A stretch of DNA of 57,347 nt from an uncultured Phycisphaera sp. (lineage in GTDB: Bacteria; Planctomycetota; Phycisphaerae; Phycisphaerales; SM1A02), in NCBI GenBank assembly GCA_937919685.1, contig CALFOM010000047.1, positions 1 to 57,347 of the forward strand, read 5' to 3'. The translations under genes and the position numbers were made by a program. Under the pieces are notes generated by a model. The model saw nothing but the letters and a program-made list of their open reading frames with translations, did no database searches and was not told where the DNA came from. This document shows, one piece after another, positions 41,931 through 51,468 of the stretch; position 1 is the first letter of the stretch, and each line of letters begins with the position of its first letter.

Positions 41931-43451
41931 ATGACCATGCCTCCTTCACCGACGCCTTCCAATGCACCCCAGCCGATGACCGCAGATGGTCAGGATCCGA
42001 CCTTTCACGGTCGTCGCGTCCACTTCATCGGCATTGGGGGCTCTGGCATGAGCGGCCTGGCCCGCCTGGTGGCGGATCGTGGCGGGGTCTGCACCGGCAC
42101 CGATGCGTCAGAGAATTCCGCGGTCGAGTCGCTCCGAACTGCTGGCATCCAGGTCCTGACCGGAAACGCCGCGGTTGGAATCCCGGAAGATTGTGAGCTC
42201 GTGGTCGCCAGCGCCGCCATCCCCCCCGATCACCCCTCCAGAGTGGCCGCGGCGAATCGGGGCATTGAAATCCTGAGTTACGCCGAAGCCGTCGGCCGGG
42301 CGATGATCGGCCGGACCGCGGTTTCGATCGCCGGAACCCACGGAAAGAGCACGACCACGTCGATGCTCGCACACGTCCTGGTGAGATGCGGGCTCGACCC
42401 GAGTTTCATCGCCGGCGCCAACTGTCCGCAGATCGGCGGCGGTTCACGGGTGGGGGCGGATCGTCTCCCAAATCATCCGGACCCCAACGATGTCGGTGAT
42501 CGACCCGGAATCTTCGTGGCGGAGGCCTGCGAATTCAATCGGTCGTTCCACCACCACCGACCGACGATGGCCTTGATCAACAATGTGGAAGAGGATCATC
42601 TCGACTTCTACGAATCGATCGACGAAATCGTCAGGAGTTTCCACGACTTCGCTCGCCTCCTTCCCTCGGCCGACCTCGGCGGCAGACTTCTGATCGCACA
42701 TGAGGGTGGTCACCGCCGCGAGATCTCGGCAGGACTGAGTTGCGGCGTTCGGACGTTCGGCTTCTCACCGGCCGCCGACTTCCAAGTTTTCTTCGACGCG
42801 GTCGCCGGCAGAATCGGAATCCTCGACAGCGGCGCCTTCGTCGCCGAATGGGACTCCAGTCTCCCGGGCCATCACAACGCCCTGAACGCCGCCGCCGCAG
42901 GCATCCTCGCCCACTGGCTCGGCGCCGCCTGGGATGAGATCGCCGCCGCCCTCGCGGATTTCGAAGGCGTCGATCGCAGAATGCAGTTCCTGGGCACGAT
43001 GCCGACCTCCGACGGTGGACAAGCACGCGTCTTCGACGACTATGGACATCATCCCAGCGAGTGCGAAGCGACCCTGCAGGCGTTGAGAACCGCCGAGCGT
43101 CCGCAACGACTGATCTGCGTTTTTCAGCCGCATCAGCACAGCCGAACCCGATTCCTCCTCGAGCAGTTCGCCCATTGTTTTTCGCAAGCGGATCTGGTGC
43201 TCGTGCCAAGGATTCACTTCGTCCGAGACAGCGAAGAGGAACGACGTCTGATCTCCGCCGGCGATCTCGTCGAACGGCTTCGAGACCACGGAACCTCCGC
43301 GATGCACGTGCACCCCTTCGGGGCGATCGTCGAACATCTAGAGGCGATCGGCCGGGACGGCGACCTCATCGTGGTCATGGGCGCGGGCCCCGTCTGGCAG
43401 ATCGGGCGTGGCGTCGTGGACCGAGCCGTGCACGGCGGCGACTCGACGTGA
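41931..43451 (+). CDS. murC: UDP-N-acetylmuramate-L-alanine ligase MurC
   Basis: 506 residues from ATG 41931; ATG 41937 is an alternative. The N-terminal Rossmann domain has HFIGIGGSGMSGLARLVADR. The ATP-binding loop SIAGTHGKSTTTSML lies near 131-145. EACEFNRSFHHHRPTMALIN and DYGHHPSECEATLQAL follow, as in MurC. It adds L-Ala to UDP-MurNAc, the first step of peptide-stem synthesis. The stop overlaps the murB GTG start by four bases (GTGA). Presence of the whole Mur pathway indicates peptidoglycan, now accepted for planctomycetes. Confidence 0.97.
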   Translation: MTMPPSPTPSNAPQPMTADGQDPTFHGRRVHFIGIGGSGMSGLARLVADRGGVCTGTDASENSAVESLRTAGIQVLTGNAAVGIPEDCELVVASAAIPPDHPSRVAAANRGIEILSYAEAVGRAMIGRTAVSIAGTHGKSTTTSMLAHVLVRCGLDPSFIAGANCPQIGGGSRVGADRLPNHPDPNDVGDRPGIFVAEACEFNRSFHHHRPTMALINNVEEDHLDFYESIDEIVRSFHDFARLLPSADLGGRLLIAHEGGHRREISAGLSCGVRTFGFSPAADFQVFFDAVAGRIGILDSGAFVAEWDSSLPGHHNALNAAAAGILAHWLGAAWDEIAAALADFEGVDRRMQFLGTMPTSDGGQARVFDDYGHHPSECEATLQALRTAERPQRLICVFQPHQHSRTRFLLEQFAHCFSQADLVLVPRIHFVRDSEEERRLISAGDLVERLRDHGTSAMHVHPFGAIVEHLEAIGRDGDLIVVMGAGPVWQIGRGVVDRAVHGGDST

Positions 43452-44398
43452 TCCGAACCTCGCGAAGCCTCTTCGGCGACCTCGACGTCCAAGTCGAGGC
43501 GGACGCGCCGATCGGCGTTTCAAGTTGGTTCTGCACTGGTGGAACCGCCGACTTCCTGATCCGTCCAAACACCATCGAGGCCCTCGCCGAATTGATCCGG
43601 CGGTGTCGACAGATCGAGACGCCACTTCGAATCATGGGCGAAGGTGCGAATCTCCTCGTGGACGACGACGGCGTCCCGGGCATCGTCGTACGGCTCGACC
43701 AGGCGCCATTCAAGTCGCTCGAAAGCAACGTCGAAGGCAATGTCGAACTCGTCCGCGTCGGAGCCGGCGCCGACCTCTCCAAGACGTTGATGACGCTCTC
43801 GAGAACCGGGCTCGCAGGACTCGAACCGTTGATGGGGATTCCAGCATCGATCGGAGGCGCGATCCGAATGAACGCCGGCGGGGCCTTCGGAGAAATCGGT
43901 GATGTCGTGCATGCGGTGGCCTGTCTGGACGCTCGAGGCGAATTGCAGGTCTATCCAGCCGATCAACTCCGGTTCGAGTACCGCCGCACCAACATCGTCG
44001 ATCCGGTCGTGCTCTGGGCCGCGTTCAAGGTCGAACCGACCGACCCCATCGCGCTTCGAACACGGATCAAGGAGATCGCGGCCTACAAGAAGCGCACGCA
44101 GCCGCTGTCCGAGAAATCCGCCGGATGCATGTTCCGAAACCCCAACGATCCTTTGACCGGCGAGCGAGTTTCGGCGGGCAAACTGATCGACCAGGCCGGG
44201 CTCAAGGGGCTCCGGGTCCGCTCCGCGGAAGTCTCCTCGCGACATGCCAACTTCATCACGATCGATCGCGGCGGCAAGGCCCGGGACGCCATCGAACTCG
44301 GAGATCTCGTTCGCCGTCGGGTGCTCGATGCCTGCGGCATCGAACTCCAACGAGAGGTCGTCGTCTGGCGAAGGGACGAATCCGACTCGACGGATTGA
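43448..44398 (+). CDS. murB: UDP-N-acetylenolpyruvoylglucosamine reductase MurB
   Basis: 316 residues from GTG 43448, which overlaps the murC stop and is the first start before the domain. The FAD-binding region (SSWFCTGGTADFLIRPNTIE, PLRIMGEGANLLVDDDGVPG, GLEPLMGIPASIGGAIRMNA) is typical. YRRTN supplies the substrate contact, and the catalytic proton-donor position reads SAGCMFRNP with Cys in place of the usual Ser, a known MurB variant. It makes UDP-MurNAc using NADPH. It follows murC and precedes ddl, the dcw gene order. Confidence 0.97.
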   Translation: MIRTSRSLFGDLDVQVEADAPIGVSSWFCTGGTADFLIRPNTIEALAELIRRCRQIETPLRIMGEGANLLVDDDGVPGIVVRLDQAPFKSLESNVEGNVELVRVGAGADLSKTLMTLSRTGLAGLEPLMGIPASIGGAIRMNAGGAFGEIGDVVHAVACLDARGELQVYPADQLRFEYRRTNIVDPVVLWAAFKVEPTDPIALRTRIKEIAAYKKRTQPLSEKSAGCMFRNPNDPLTGERVSAGKLIDQAGLKGLRVRSAEVSSRHANFITIDRGGKARDAIELGDLVRRRVLDACGIELQREVVVWRRDESDSTD

Positions 44399-44435
44399 AC
44401 GCAAGGACGTCGGCCCCATATGAGATCATCTGCAA

Positions 44436-45377
44436 ATGCCTGAAATCCGATGCATCACGGTCCTGATGGGTGGCCCGGACGCTGAGCGACCGATCAGTAT
44501 TCAGTCCGGCGCGCAAGTTGCGGCCGCACTGCGTCGGCTCTCTGGATTCGCGGTGACCGACCATGTCGTCGACCGTCCAGATACCGTGGCCCTTGCCGCG
44601 CTTCTCGCGGAGGATGGCGCCGATGTGGTGTACCCGATTCTCCACGGAAGTTGGGGGGAAGGTGGCGAACTCCAGTCGTCTCTGGACGAGATCGGCATTC
44701 CATACGTCGGGAGCGGATCCGAAGCATCCGCCCTCGCGATGGACAAGATGGCGACGAAATCGAAAGCGATTGCCATCGGCGTTCGAACACCAGCCGCGTG
44801 CATGGTTCCGCGAGACGGCACCATTGATCTTCCACTCCCCTTCGTCCTCAAACCAATCAACGAAGGTTCGAGTGTCGGCGTTCGGATGGTCACCGACCTC
44901 ACCGAACTCGCCCCGATCCTCGACGAGCTCCGAGCTTCGCACGCCGGATTGATGGCCGAGTCCTACGTTTCCGGCCGCGAGCTGACCGTCACCGTTCTCG
45001 AGGAGGAAACGCTGCCCCTCGTCGAAATCGAGGTCAGCAGCGGCTTCTACGACTACGAGGCGAAGTACATTCGGAACGACACTCGTTACACCGTCGCACC
45101 GCCGCTCCCCGACGGAATCGAGGCCCGGATGGCCGCCGATTCCCGAAAGCTCTTCGACGCGCTGGGCTGCCGGGACGTGGCCCGCGTGGACTGGCTCCTT
45201 GACGACTCGGCGAGCGAGGGGCCGCGGGCGTGGATGCTCGAAGTGAACACGATTCCGGGGATGACTTCTCATTCGCTGGTTCCGATGGCGGCCGCGGCCC
45301 GCGGAATCGACATCAGCGAACTCTGTCGCCGACTCGTGGAATCCGCCCTCGCTCGCGGGACTGCCCCGACCGAATGA
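44436..45377 (+). CDS. ddl: D-alanine-D-alanine ligase
   Basis: 313 residues. ATP-grasp motifs are plain: ITVLMGGPDAERPISIQSGA (N-terminal), LHGSWGEGGELQSSLDEIGI, FVLKPINEGSSVGVRMV, and MLEVNTIPGMTSHSLVPMAA with the metal-binding Glu/Asn pair. It makes the D-Ala-D-Ala dipeptide for the peptidoglycan stem. The gene follows murB by 37 bases, consistent with one operon. Confidence 0.96.
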   Translation: MPEIRCITVLMGGPDAERPISIQSGAQVAAALRRLSGFAVTDHVVDRPDTVALAALLAEDGADVVYPILHGSWGEGGELQSSLDEIGIPYVGSGSEASALAMDKMATKSKAIAIGVRTPAACMVPRDGTIDLPLPFVLKPINEGSSVGVRMVTDLTELAPILDELRASHAGLMAESYVSGRELTVTVLEEETLPLVEIEVSSGFYDYEAKYIRNDTRYTVAPPLPDGIEARMAADSRKLFDALGCRDVARVDWLLDDSASEGPRAWMLEVNTIPGMTSHSLVPMAAAARGIDISELCRRLVESALARGTAPTE

Positions 45378-45422
45378 GCAGTTTCTGCGGCTGGAACCGC
45401 CAAACGGTCGATTCCAGACGAC

Positions 45423-46367
45423 ATGGCCTCAAGACGTTCCACCCGATCAAGACGCACCTCGTCCCCCCCATCCTCGAGCGACGAGGGCCTGCTGGTCCGG
45501 ATCACCGATCGCATCGGCCTCGGCCCTCGAGCCTTGCTTGGATGCCGGGTCGCGGGCTGGTTTCTCTTCATCGCGATGATCGTCGCGGGAGGCACTCTGG
45601 GCATCCCGAGTTTGCGGCAACGGGCGATGGCACGAGACCTTCAGATTAGTTCGCCGATCGACGTCGTATTCGACGCGCCACCCGCATGGCTGCTCGGCGA
45701 CGGCACGCTGCATGATGAACTCGCCGACACTGTGCGAGCTTCGATCGGTGAAGATCGGTCACCGGCGCTGCGGTCGGGGCTGGAACGATCGAAGAAGGCT
45801 CTGGAGCAAACTGGCTGGTTCGAGTCGGTCGATCAAATCCAGTGGATCGGCCCGCGGACGGTGAGGATCGATGCGATCTGGGTCATTCCCGCCGCCTTGG
45901 TGCGCGGCATCCTACCGGGTGGTGAGCCGCGAGCATTCCTCGTTGATTCCAAGGGCCGCCGTCTTGAAAACGACTACGAGATCCTGACCAACGGGCTCCC
46001 GGAACTCCCGGTGATCAAGGGGGCCAGTCGATCGAATCCGCCCAGTCCAGGCGATCGCTGGGGGGACGACGTCGACGCCGCCTTGTCCCTCCATGCGGAG
46101 ATACGGAATGCCAGTTGGTACGGGCTCATCGAATCGATCGACGTCCGAAGGTATCTCGAAGACCGTGAACTGGACCTGAGGACTCGACGGAGCACGATCA
46201 ACTGGGGGCGCCCACCGGGCAACGCCACGATCGCCGAGGTCAGCACACGCGACAAAATGAAAATGCTGGACTACCTCGTGGAGATCGACGCCCTCGATAC
46301 CAGCGGACTCGTGGACATTCGAACCGGAAACGCGGATCTGGTGTACGGCCAACCATCGGGCGGCTAG
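45423..46367 (+). CDS. FtsQ/DivIB-like membrane protein
   Basis: 314 residues. A basic cytoplasmic tail (ASRRSTRSRRTSS) is followed by one membrane helix (about 45-65, AGWFLFIAMIVAGGTLGIP) and a periplasmic domain. Residues about 100-150 (SKKALEQTGWFESVDQIQWI, RTVRIDAIWVIPAALVRGIL) are POTRA-like: 'leu-e-pwVesA-V-R-wP-tl-I-v-E-PvA' in ordinary FtsQ. A beta domain follows (LVDSKGRRLENDYEI). The sequence is divergent, but its place after murC-murB-ddl is exactly that of ftsQ. In other bacteria FtsQ links FtsB/FtsL to early divisome proteins. The call is by fold pattern and position. Confidence 0.7.
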   Translation: MASRRSTRSRRTSSPPSSSDEGLLVRITDRIGLGPRALLGCRVAGWFLFIAMIVAGGTLGIPSLRQRAMARDLQISSPIDVVFDAPPAWLLGDGTLHDELADTVRASIGEDRSPALRSGLERSKKALEQTGWFESVDQIQWIGPRTVRIDAIWVIPAALVRGILPGGEPRAFLVDSKGRRLENDYEILTNGLPELPVIKGASRSNPPSPGDRWGDDVDAALSLHAEIRNASWYGLIESIDVRRYLEDRELDLRTRRSTINWGRPPGNATIAEVSTRDKMKMLDYLVEIDALDTSGLVDIRTGNADLVYGQPSGG

Positions 46368-46409
46368 CCGCGAACCGGGAACGCGAGACGCCGCACGACG
46401 CCCCCGCGT

Positions 46410-47096
46410 ATGCTCGATCGAATGCCGCTCGGACGCCGACATCCACCCCTTCCCATTCCCCGGGGACTCGTCTTCGCCGCCAGTGGCTGGATCACGGTCT
46501 CCTGGGTCTTCGCGATGGGCTTGGAGCCGCCGTTGCAACCGAGTTCTTCCGTCTACACCCCGGCGGCAAGAATGCTCCTGATCTCGCTGGTCATCGGCGG
46601 CATGATCGGCTGGCCGCTGGTCAGACTCTGTTCCGCGATCCCCAAACGTCCGATCGCGGCCGCCCTGCTGGACCTCGTCTCCTTGATCGCGCTGCTGCAA
46701 GTCATGCTCTGGCCGTTGCGACTCGTGACTTCGTGGCCGATCGCCCGGACGGCACTGATCGACGTCCACGGGATGGTCTGGCTGTTGATCACGGGAGGCG
46801 TGGTGGGTCTCGCCACGGCGAGAGAAGGAGCGATCCGCGTCTGGATGATGCTGCTTCTCGTCACCTGGCTCGGTCTCCCGCCTCTTCTTTCGAACCTTCT
46901 CGACCTGCCCCCGATCGTCGCGTCGATCTCGCCCTTGTCCCATGTCTGGCTTCTTGCCTCGGGAGGCCCCGCGTCCCTACCCCCCGGAGCCTGGCAGTTC
47001 GCCATCGTGGAACTGGCCGTCGCCATGGTTCTTTGGTGGGCCGCATTCCCCTCTCGATCGACGGCGAAGGTGGCGAATTCCGGACCGAGCCGGTAG
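46410..47096 (+). CDS. Hypothetical integral membrane protein
   Basis: 228 residues with about six membrane helices (for example GLVFAASGWITVSWVFAMGL, MLLISLVIGGMIGWPLVRL, LLDLVSLIALLQVMLWPL, VWLLITGGVVGLATA, WMMLLLVTWLGLPPLLSNLL, FAIVELAVAMVLWWAA). I do not recognise the family. It follows the ftsQ-like gene by 42 bases and is followed by a terminator, so it ends the murC operon. The place where ftsA or ftsZ would be found is taken by this gene. Confidence 0.75.
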   Translation: MLDRMPLGRRHPPLPIPRGLVFAASGWITVSWVFAMGLEPPLQPSSSVYTPAARMLLISLVIGGMIGWPLVRLCSAIPKRPIAAALLDLVSLIALLQVMLWPLRLVTSWPIARTALIDVHGMVWLLITGGVVGLATAREGAIRVWMMLLLVTWLGLPPLLSNLLDLPPIVASISPLSHVWLLASGGPASLPPGAWQFAIVELAVAMVLWWAAFPSRSTAKVANSGPSR

Positions 47097-47121
47097 CCTG
47101 CCTTGAAGTCGATCGACTATG

Positions 47122-47148
47122 GCCTCGCCCTTCGGGCGGGGCTTTCTT
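47122..47148 (+). terminator. Terminator ending the murC-murB-ddl operon
   Basis: GCCTCGCCC-TTC-GGGCGGGGC is a 9-bp stem (one G-U), followed by TTTCTT. It lies 25 bases after the membrane-protein stop and before greA. Confidence 0.8.
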
Positions 47149-47219
47149 CACCCGCTGCGATTCTCGCCGCTCCCCCCCCCAGATGGATCCCGCCTACCGC
47201 GATCCGCCCGGAGACGAAG

Positions 47220-47684
47220 ATGGAATTCATCACCCAGGCCGACAAGGACAAGATTCAGAGCGATCTGAAAGAACTCTATCTCCGGGGGAAGGAGATCATC
47301 TTGCGAATCGCCGAGGCTCGGGCGCTCGGAGACCTTAAAGAGAACGCGGAGTACCACGCGGCCCGAGAGGATCAGGCCTTCAACAACGAGCGGATCAAGC
47401 AACTTGAAGAACGTCTGAAGACGGCCCAAGTCACCGACGATATGGACATTCCCGACGACGTGGTCTTCGTCGGTGCGACCGTGCGTCTGAAGGAAGTCGC
47501 AAACGGAGACGAGGATCTCTATAAGATCGTCGGAACCGCCAGCAACGACTTCTCCCTCGACTACATCGAGGTGACCACCACGAGCCCGCTTGGATCAGCC
47601 CTCATGAAAGCCAGAGTGGGCGACATCGTGCGCGTGGACCTTCCCAAGGGACCGACCCAGTTCGAGATCCTCGAGATGGTGTGA
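47220..47684 (+). CDS. greA: Transcription elongation factor GreA
   Basis: 154 residues from ATG 47220, with CGGAGACG upstream; the longer upstream frame runs through the terminator. The N-terminal coiled coil has [20 protein letters not shown], the tip motif with Asp and Glu that assists RNA cleavage by polymerase, followed by [17 protein letters not shown]. The C-terminal FKBP-like domain has [20 protein letters not shown]. It rescues backtracked RNA polymerase. It stands between two terminator-bounded units and precedes the cardiolipin synthase. Confidence 0.97.
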   Translation: MEFITQADKDKIQSDLKELYLRGKEIILRIAEARALGDLKENAEYHAAREDQAFNNERIKQLEERLKTAQVTDDMDIPDDVVFVGATVRLKEVANGDEDLYKIVGTASNDFSLDYIEVTTTSPLGSALMKARVGDIVRVDLPKGPTQFEILEMV

Positions 47685-47790
47685 TCCGGTCGGATCCGAT
47701 CTGGCCTGATCTGGCCTGATCAAGAGAATCTGGCTGGCAGCAGGTTCACCACACGGGAGAAGACGCATTCTCGAATACGTTCTCAACCTC

Positions 47791-49242
47791 ATGAGCACGG
47801 CGAATCTCGTCGGCGAGGCCCTGATCGTCGCGGAATTCGCATTCCGAGTCAGTCTGGTCATCATGATCCTCAGCCGTCGGCGGATCGAACCGGCGACTCG
47901 GCTCACTTGGATCATCCTGCTCCTGGCGCTCCCGCTCATCGGCAGCATCATCTTCCTTCTGGTCGGCCAGACTCGATTCGGCAGGCAACGAATCGAGCGA
48001 CATCGTCGGATCGTCGACGCCCTCGCGCGACCGGAGGTTCATGCCAGCGCTGATCCCGGAACCTATGCCGTCAGTTCGCTTGAATCAGCGTCTCTTCGCA
48101 TCGCACGGCTGGCCGAACTCGTCAGTGACTCCGGCCCGGTCCTCGGAAACGAGATCGAACTCTTCAGCGATACGAATCGAATCCTCAAAGGGCTCGAGGC
48201 AGACATTGACGCGGCCCAAGAACACTGCCACCTCGAGTTCTTCATCTGGCTGGATGACGCCGCGGGCGTCAAAATCGGCGACGCACTCAACAGAGCCTCC
48301 GCTCGGGGGGTTCAATGCCGAGTCCTCGTCGACGGTGTCGGAAGCAAGGCGTTCTTGCGATCCGCCCTCTGTCGGAAGATGCGAGCTGGCGGGGTACAGG
48401 TCGTGAACGCCCTTCCTGCCAACGCGGTTCGCGCTCTGTTCTCCCGACTCGATCTTCGCAATCACCGGAAGATCGTGGTCATCGACCGGGGACTCGCGTG
48501 GACGGGAAGTCAGAACCTGGCCGAGGCGAGTTTCGCTCCGAAACCGGAGTTCGCGCCGTGGGTCGACTGTGCCGTTCGCCTCCAAGGACCGGCGGCGAAG
48601 GAACTGCATCTACTCTTCGTGGAAGACTGGTATCTCGACACCGACGAGTCGCTCGTCGACCTTCTGATGACCCCGGTGCCCCTGCGACCCAACGGCGTCG
48701 CCGCCCAGGCGTTCGGAACCGGACCAAACTTCCAGAATCTGGCGGCGACCCAGAGTCTGCAGTCCTTCATTCACGAAGCCAAGAGTCAGCTCGTCATCAC
48801 CACCCCCTACTTCGTGCCCGACAACGCCACCGTCGTAAACCTCGCGACGGCGGCCAGACGCGGCGTCGAAGTGCATCTCGTCGTGCCTCGCCGCAACGAT
48901 TCGTTCCTCGTCGGGCTCGCCAGCCGATCAAGTTACGGAACACTCCTTGAATCGGGCGTGCAGATCCACGAATTCGAAGGCGGCCTGCTTCACGCCAAGA
49001 CCATCACGCTGGATCGCGAAGTCAGCCTCGTGAGTAGTGCGAATCTTGATCGACGCAGCCTGTTCCTGAACTTCGAAGCAGGCCTCTACGTCTACGACCA
49101 GGACTTCACCAGCCAACTCCGGTTCCTGCAGCAGTCCTACATCGAGTCGAGTCGGGAAGTCGATCCTGCCGAATGGAACAACCGCGGCGTCAGGGCCCGC
49201 CTCGCCGAGAACGCTGCCGGCCTGCTCTCCCCCCTGCTCTGA
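47791..49242 (+). CDS. cls: Cardiolipin synthase (phospholipase D family)
   Basis: 483 residues, the usual length. Two N-terminal membrane helices (about 1-55) have the PLDc_N pattern with a TRLTWIILLLALPLIGSIIF segment. Two HKD sites follow: HRKIVVIDRGLAWTGSQN in the first and HAKTITLDREVSLVSSANLD in the second. The enzyme condenses two phosphatidylglycerol molecules, or a related pair, to cardiolipin at the inner membrane. Spacing to greA is about 105 bases and includes a short 10-bp direct repeat. Confidence 0.95.
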   Translation: MSTANLVGEALIVAEFAFRVSLVIMILSRRRIEPATRLTWIILLLALPLIGSIIFLLVGQTRFGRQRIERHRRIVDALARPEVHASADPGTYAVSSLESASLRIARLAELVSDSGPVLGNEIELFSDTNRILKGLEADIDAAQEHCHLEFFIWLDDAAGVKIGDALNRASARGVQCRVLVDGVGSKAFLRSALCRKMRAGGVQVVNALPANAVRALFSRLDLRNHRKIVVIDRGLAWTGSQNLAEASFAPKPEFAPWVDCAVRLQGPAAKELHLLFVEDWYLDTDESLVDLLMTPVPLRPNGVAAQAFGTGPNFQNLAATQSLQSFIHEAKSQLVITTPYFVPDNATVVNLATAARRGVEVHLVVPRRNDSFLVGLASRSSYGTLLESGVQIHEFEGGLLHAKTITLDREVSLVSSANLDRRSLFLNFEAGLYVYDQDFTSQLRFLQQSYIESSREVDPAEWNNRGVRARLAENAAGLLSPLL

Positions 49243-49259
49243 CCCATTTCGAATCGGTC

Positions 49260-49691
49260 TCAGTTCTTGCGACGCCGACCGGTCGCCGAAAGCACGCTTT
49301 CTAACGCGCTGATGGCTTCCCGGATCTCGCGTCGATCGGCATCATCGACCTTGCCGTCGCTCATCGCGGCGATCGCTTCAGCGCATTCTCTGATGGCGTT
49401 GAGCGTTGCATCCTCGTCATTGATCGTTCGAACGAAATGCCCGCCCATCTCGCCACAGATGAAGTCGAGGGTCCGATCTCCCGCTTCCACTTCCGCCGAC
49501 TGAAACGCCTTGATCAGCCGTTCGATCGGGTTGGGCTGGACCGCGTTAAGAATACGGTTCACCTGTCTCGTAGAAAGCCCCATCGCCGCGCTGAATCGCT
49601 TGACGCCGACGCTTTCGACCAATGCGGCGAAGTGCTCGAGACAGACCGTCTCGAAGCGATGATGGGCCGGCGTTGCTTTGGAGTCATCCAT
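49260..49691 (-). CDS. CII-like helix-turn-helix protein
   Basis: 143 residues from ATG 49691, with GAGGAAA upstream; it overlaps the end of the UnbV gene by eight bases. The middle segment (GVKRFSAAMGLSTRQVNRIL to NPIERLIKAFQSAEV) looks like an HTH, and LDFICGEMGGHFVRTINDED matches the conserved 'L-x-W-L-C-x-x-x-G-G-x-F-V' region of phage CII/CP76-like regulators that are common in planctomycete chromosomes. A helical C-terminus (LNAIRECAEAIAAMSD) suggests oligomerisation. It is probably a DNA-binding regulator; its targets are unknown. Confidence 0.75.
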   Translation of the reverse strand: MDDSKATPAHHRFETVCLEHFAALVESVGVKRFSAAMGLSTRQVNRILNAVQPNPIERLIKAFQSAEVEAGDRTLDFICGEMGGHFVRTINDEDATLNAIRECAEAIAAMSDGKVDDADRREIREAISALESVLSATGRRRKN

Positions 49692-51468
49692 CAGGTTTTC
49701 CTCTGGTGATTCGAGTCCGTGTTCCCGGTTGGACCGCCACGGTTCGGGAGACTCCGTCTGGCCACCGTACCTCCGCGACCAAGGGCAGCACCCGATCTTC
49801 GACCGAGAGTCCGAAGTGCGCTTCGGGTGACGCCGTCGACTGAAATGGCCCCCCTCCCCTGATCCATCGGTACTGCGTCGACGCGCCCGCACGCAGCCGA
49901 ACCTCCGCCCCGAGCGCCGGAACCGGCTGAATCACGACCCAGTCGTCGGTTTGATCATGGAGATTTTCGAGCAATCGAAGGGGACCATTTAACTCCAGCA
50001 CGACGACGTCGACGTCACCATCAAGATCAAAGTCCGTGAAGACCGCAGCTCGGTCCCGATGTGCTTCGAGCAGCCAGGGGTTCTCCGCGACGAGCCCGGC
50101 GAAGGTTTCTTTTAGAGGGTCGACGAACACGAATCGTTTTCCGTCCCGCCGCCAGAGACCGGGAGGTTGCGCATACGGGCTGTCCATGCTCTCTACGGTC
50201 GCCTGTGGATAGACATGGCCGTTGACGACCAACACGTCCTCGTCACCGTCGTGGTCGAGATCCGCGAACTCTGTTGCCCAACCGAGTTGCTGTCGGGACC
50301 CTTCGGCCAGTCCCGACCGACGTGTCCGGTCGTCGAAGAAGCCATTGAGGTTCGCGTGCAGGGTGTTGGTATCGCTGGAGAAGTTCGTCGAGAACACGTC
50401 GGGGGTCCCGTTGCCATCGACGTCTCCGACCGCCATCCCCATGGTGGCCTGGGAATCGCCCTCCTGATTCGTCGCCGCACCGCTCTTGATACCGATCTCT
50501 TCGAACTTCCAATCACCGAGATTCCGATGCAGTTGGTTCCCTTGACTGTCGTTCCCCACCAGCACGTCTTGCCGGCCGTCACCGTCGAAATCGAGCATCG
50601 CGAGATTGAGCCCGAATCTGGCCGCCGCACCGACCGGGCGTCGCTCGAAGCGATCACCGAGGTTCTCGTACCATCGATCTCCTCGGGCGGGAATCCCTCG
50701 CGGCCCGGACAGCACCTCGACCCCGCGGAAACTCGACGTCGGGAACGGTTTCAGAGGATCGAATTCGAGGTACCCCACCGCGACCAGATCGAGATCACCA
50801 TCTCCGTCGAGATCACCCAGTCCCATCGAGGTCGTCCACCCGGAGTCGTCGTCCAACCCCCAGACGGCCGTGGCATCGGCGAAACGCCCGTCGCCCTGGT
50901 TCAACCAGAGTCGGTCCACGCCGAGGGTTCCGATCAATATGTCGTCCCGACCATCGTCGTTCACATCGCCGACCGCGACCCCGAAACTCCAGGCGTGATG
51001 GTCTTCAAGACCGCTTCCCTCGGTCGCATCCTCGAATGCAAGTCGCCCGGTCTCCACTGAGAGGTTCCGGAGAAGCCGGGCCCCTGGACCTTTGGCTGGT
51101 GATTCGAGTGTCGCACCGTTCGGCACGATCAGATCCAGATCTCCGTCCTGATCGAAGTCGATGAGCCCGAGGCCGCCGCCCTTGACCTCGACGATCTGGG
51201 TCGACGGATCTCGTCCGCTGGTGGTGCGCACATCCGCGAGGCCGGCATCTATCGACGCATCCCGCAATCGAATCGAAACGCCGCTCGTCGTGACCGACGA
51301 TTCTGATTTCTCGGGCGACGATTCGACGTTCACCGATTCGCGGTCGGCCGGCGGCGGCGAAGGCGACCGGTCGCACCCCGCGATCGCGAAGACCAGGAGC
51401 ATCCCGATCGAAACGAGGGCGAAGCACGAACCGATGATCGATCGTCCGGGAAGATGGCGATCATTCAC
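49684..51468 (-). CDS. FG-GAP/UnbV (ASPIC) repeat lipoprotein, CRTAC1 family
   Basis: 594 residues from ATG 51468, overlapping the TPR gene stop by four bases. The N-terminus has a lipobox (MLLVFAIAGC). Residues about 90-450 contain at least five FG-GAP/VCBS repeats of the D-x-D-x-D-G-x-x-D-L-(I/V) type (DFDQDGDLDLIVPNGA, DVNDDGRDDILIGTLG, DLDGDGDLDLVAVGYL, DFDGDGRQDVLVGND, DVDGNGTPDVFSTN), forming a calcium-bound beta-propeller. The C-terminal about 90 residues are the ASPIC/UnbV domain (GAEVRLRAGASTQYRWIRGG, AHFGLSVEDRVLPLVAEVRW). It is a secreted, lipid-anchored protein, probably involved in recognition or binding. Confidence 0.93.
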   Translation of the reverse strand: MNDRHLPGRSIIGSCFALVSIGMLLVFAIAGCDRSPSPPPADRESVNVESSPEKSESSVTTSGVSIRLRDASIDAGLADVRTTSGRDPSTQIVEVKGGGLGLIDFDQDGDLDLIVPNGATLESPAKGPGARLLRNLSVETGRLAFEDATEGSGLEDHHAWSFGVAVGDVNDDGRDDILIGTLGVDRLWLNQGDGRFADATAVWGLDDDSGWTTSMGLGDLDGDGDLDLVAVGYLEFDPLKPFPTSSFRGVEVLSGPRGIPARGDRWYENLGDRFERRPVGAAARFGLNLAMLDFDGDGRQDVLVGNDSQGNQLHRNLGDWKFEEIGIKSGAATNQEGDSQATMGMAVGDVDGNGTPDVFSTNFSSDTNTLHANLNGFFDDRTRRSGLAEGSRQQLGWATEFADLDHDGDEDVLVVNGHVYPQATVESMDSPYAQPPGLWRRDGKRFVFVDPLKETFAGLVAENPWLLEAHRDRAAVFTDFDLDGDVDVVVLELNGPLRLLENLHDQTDDWVVIQPVPALGAEVRLRAGASTQYRWIRGGGPFQSTASPEAHFGLSVEDRVLPLVAEVRWPDGVSRTVAVQPGTRTRITRGKPDG

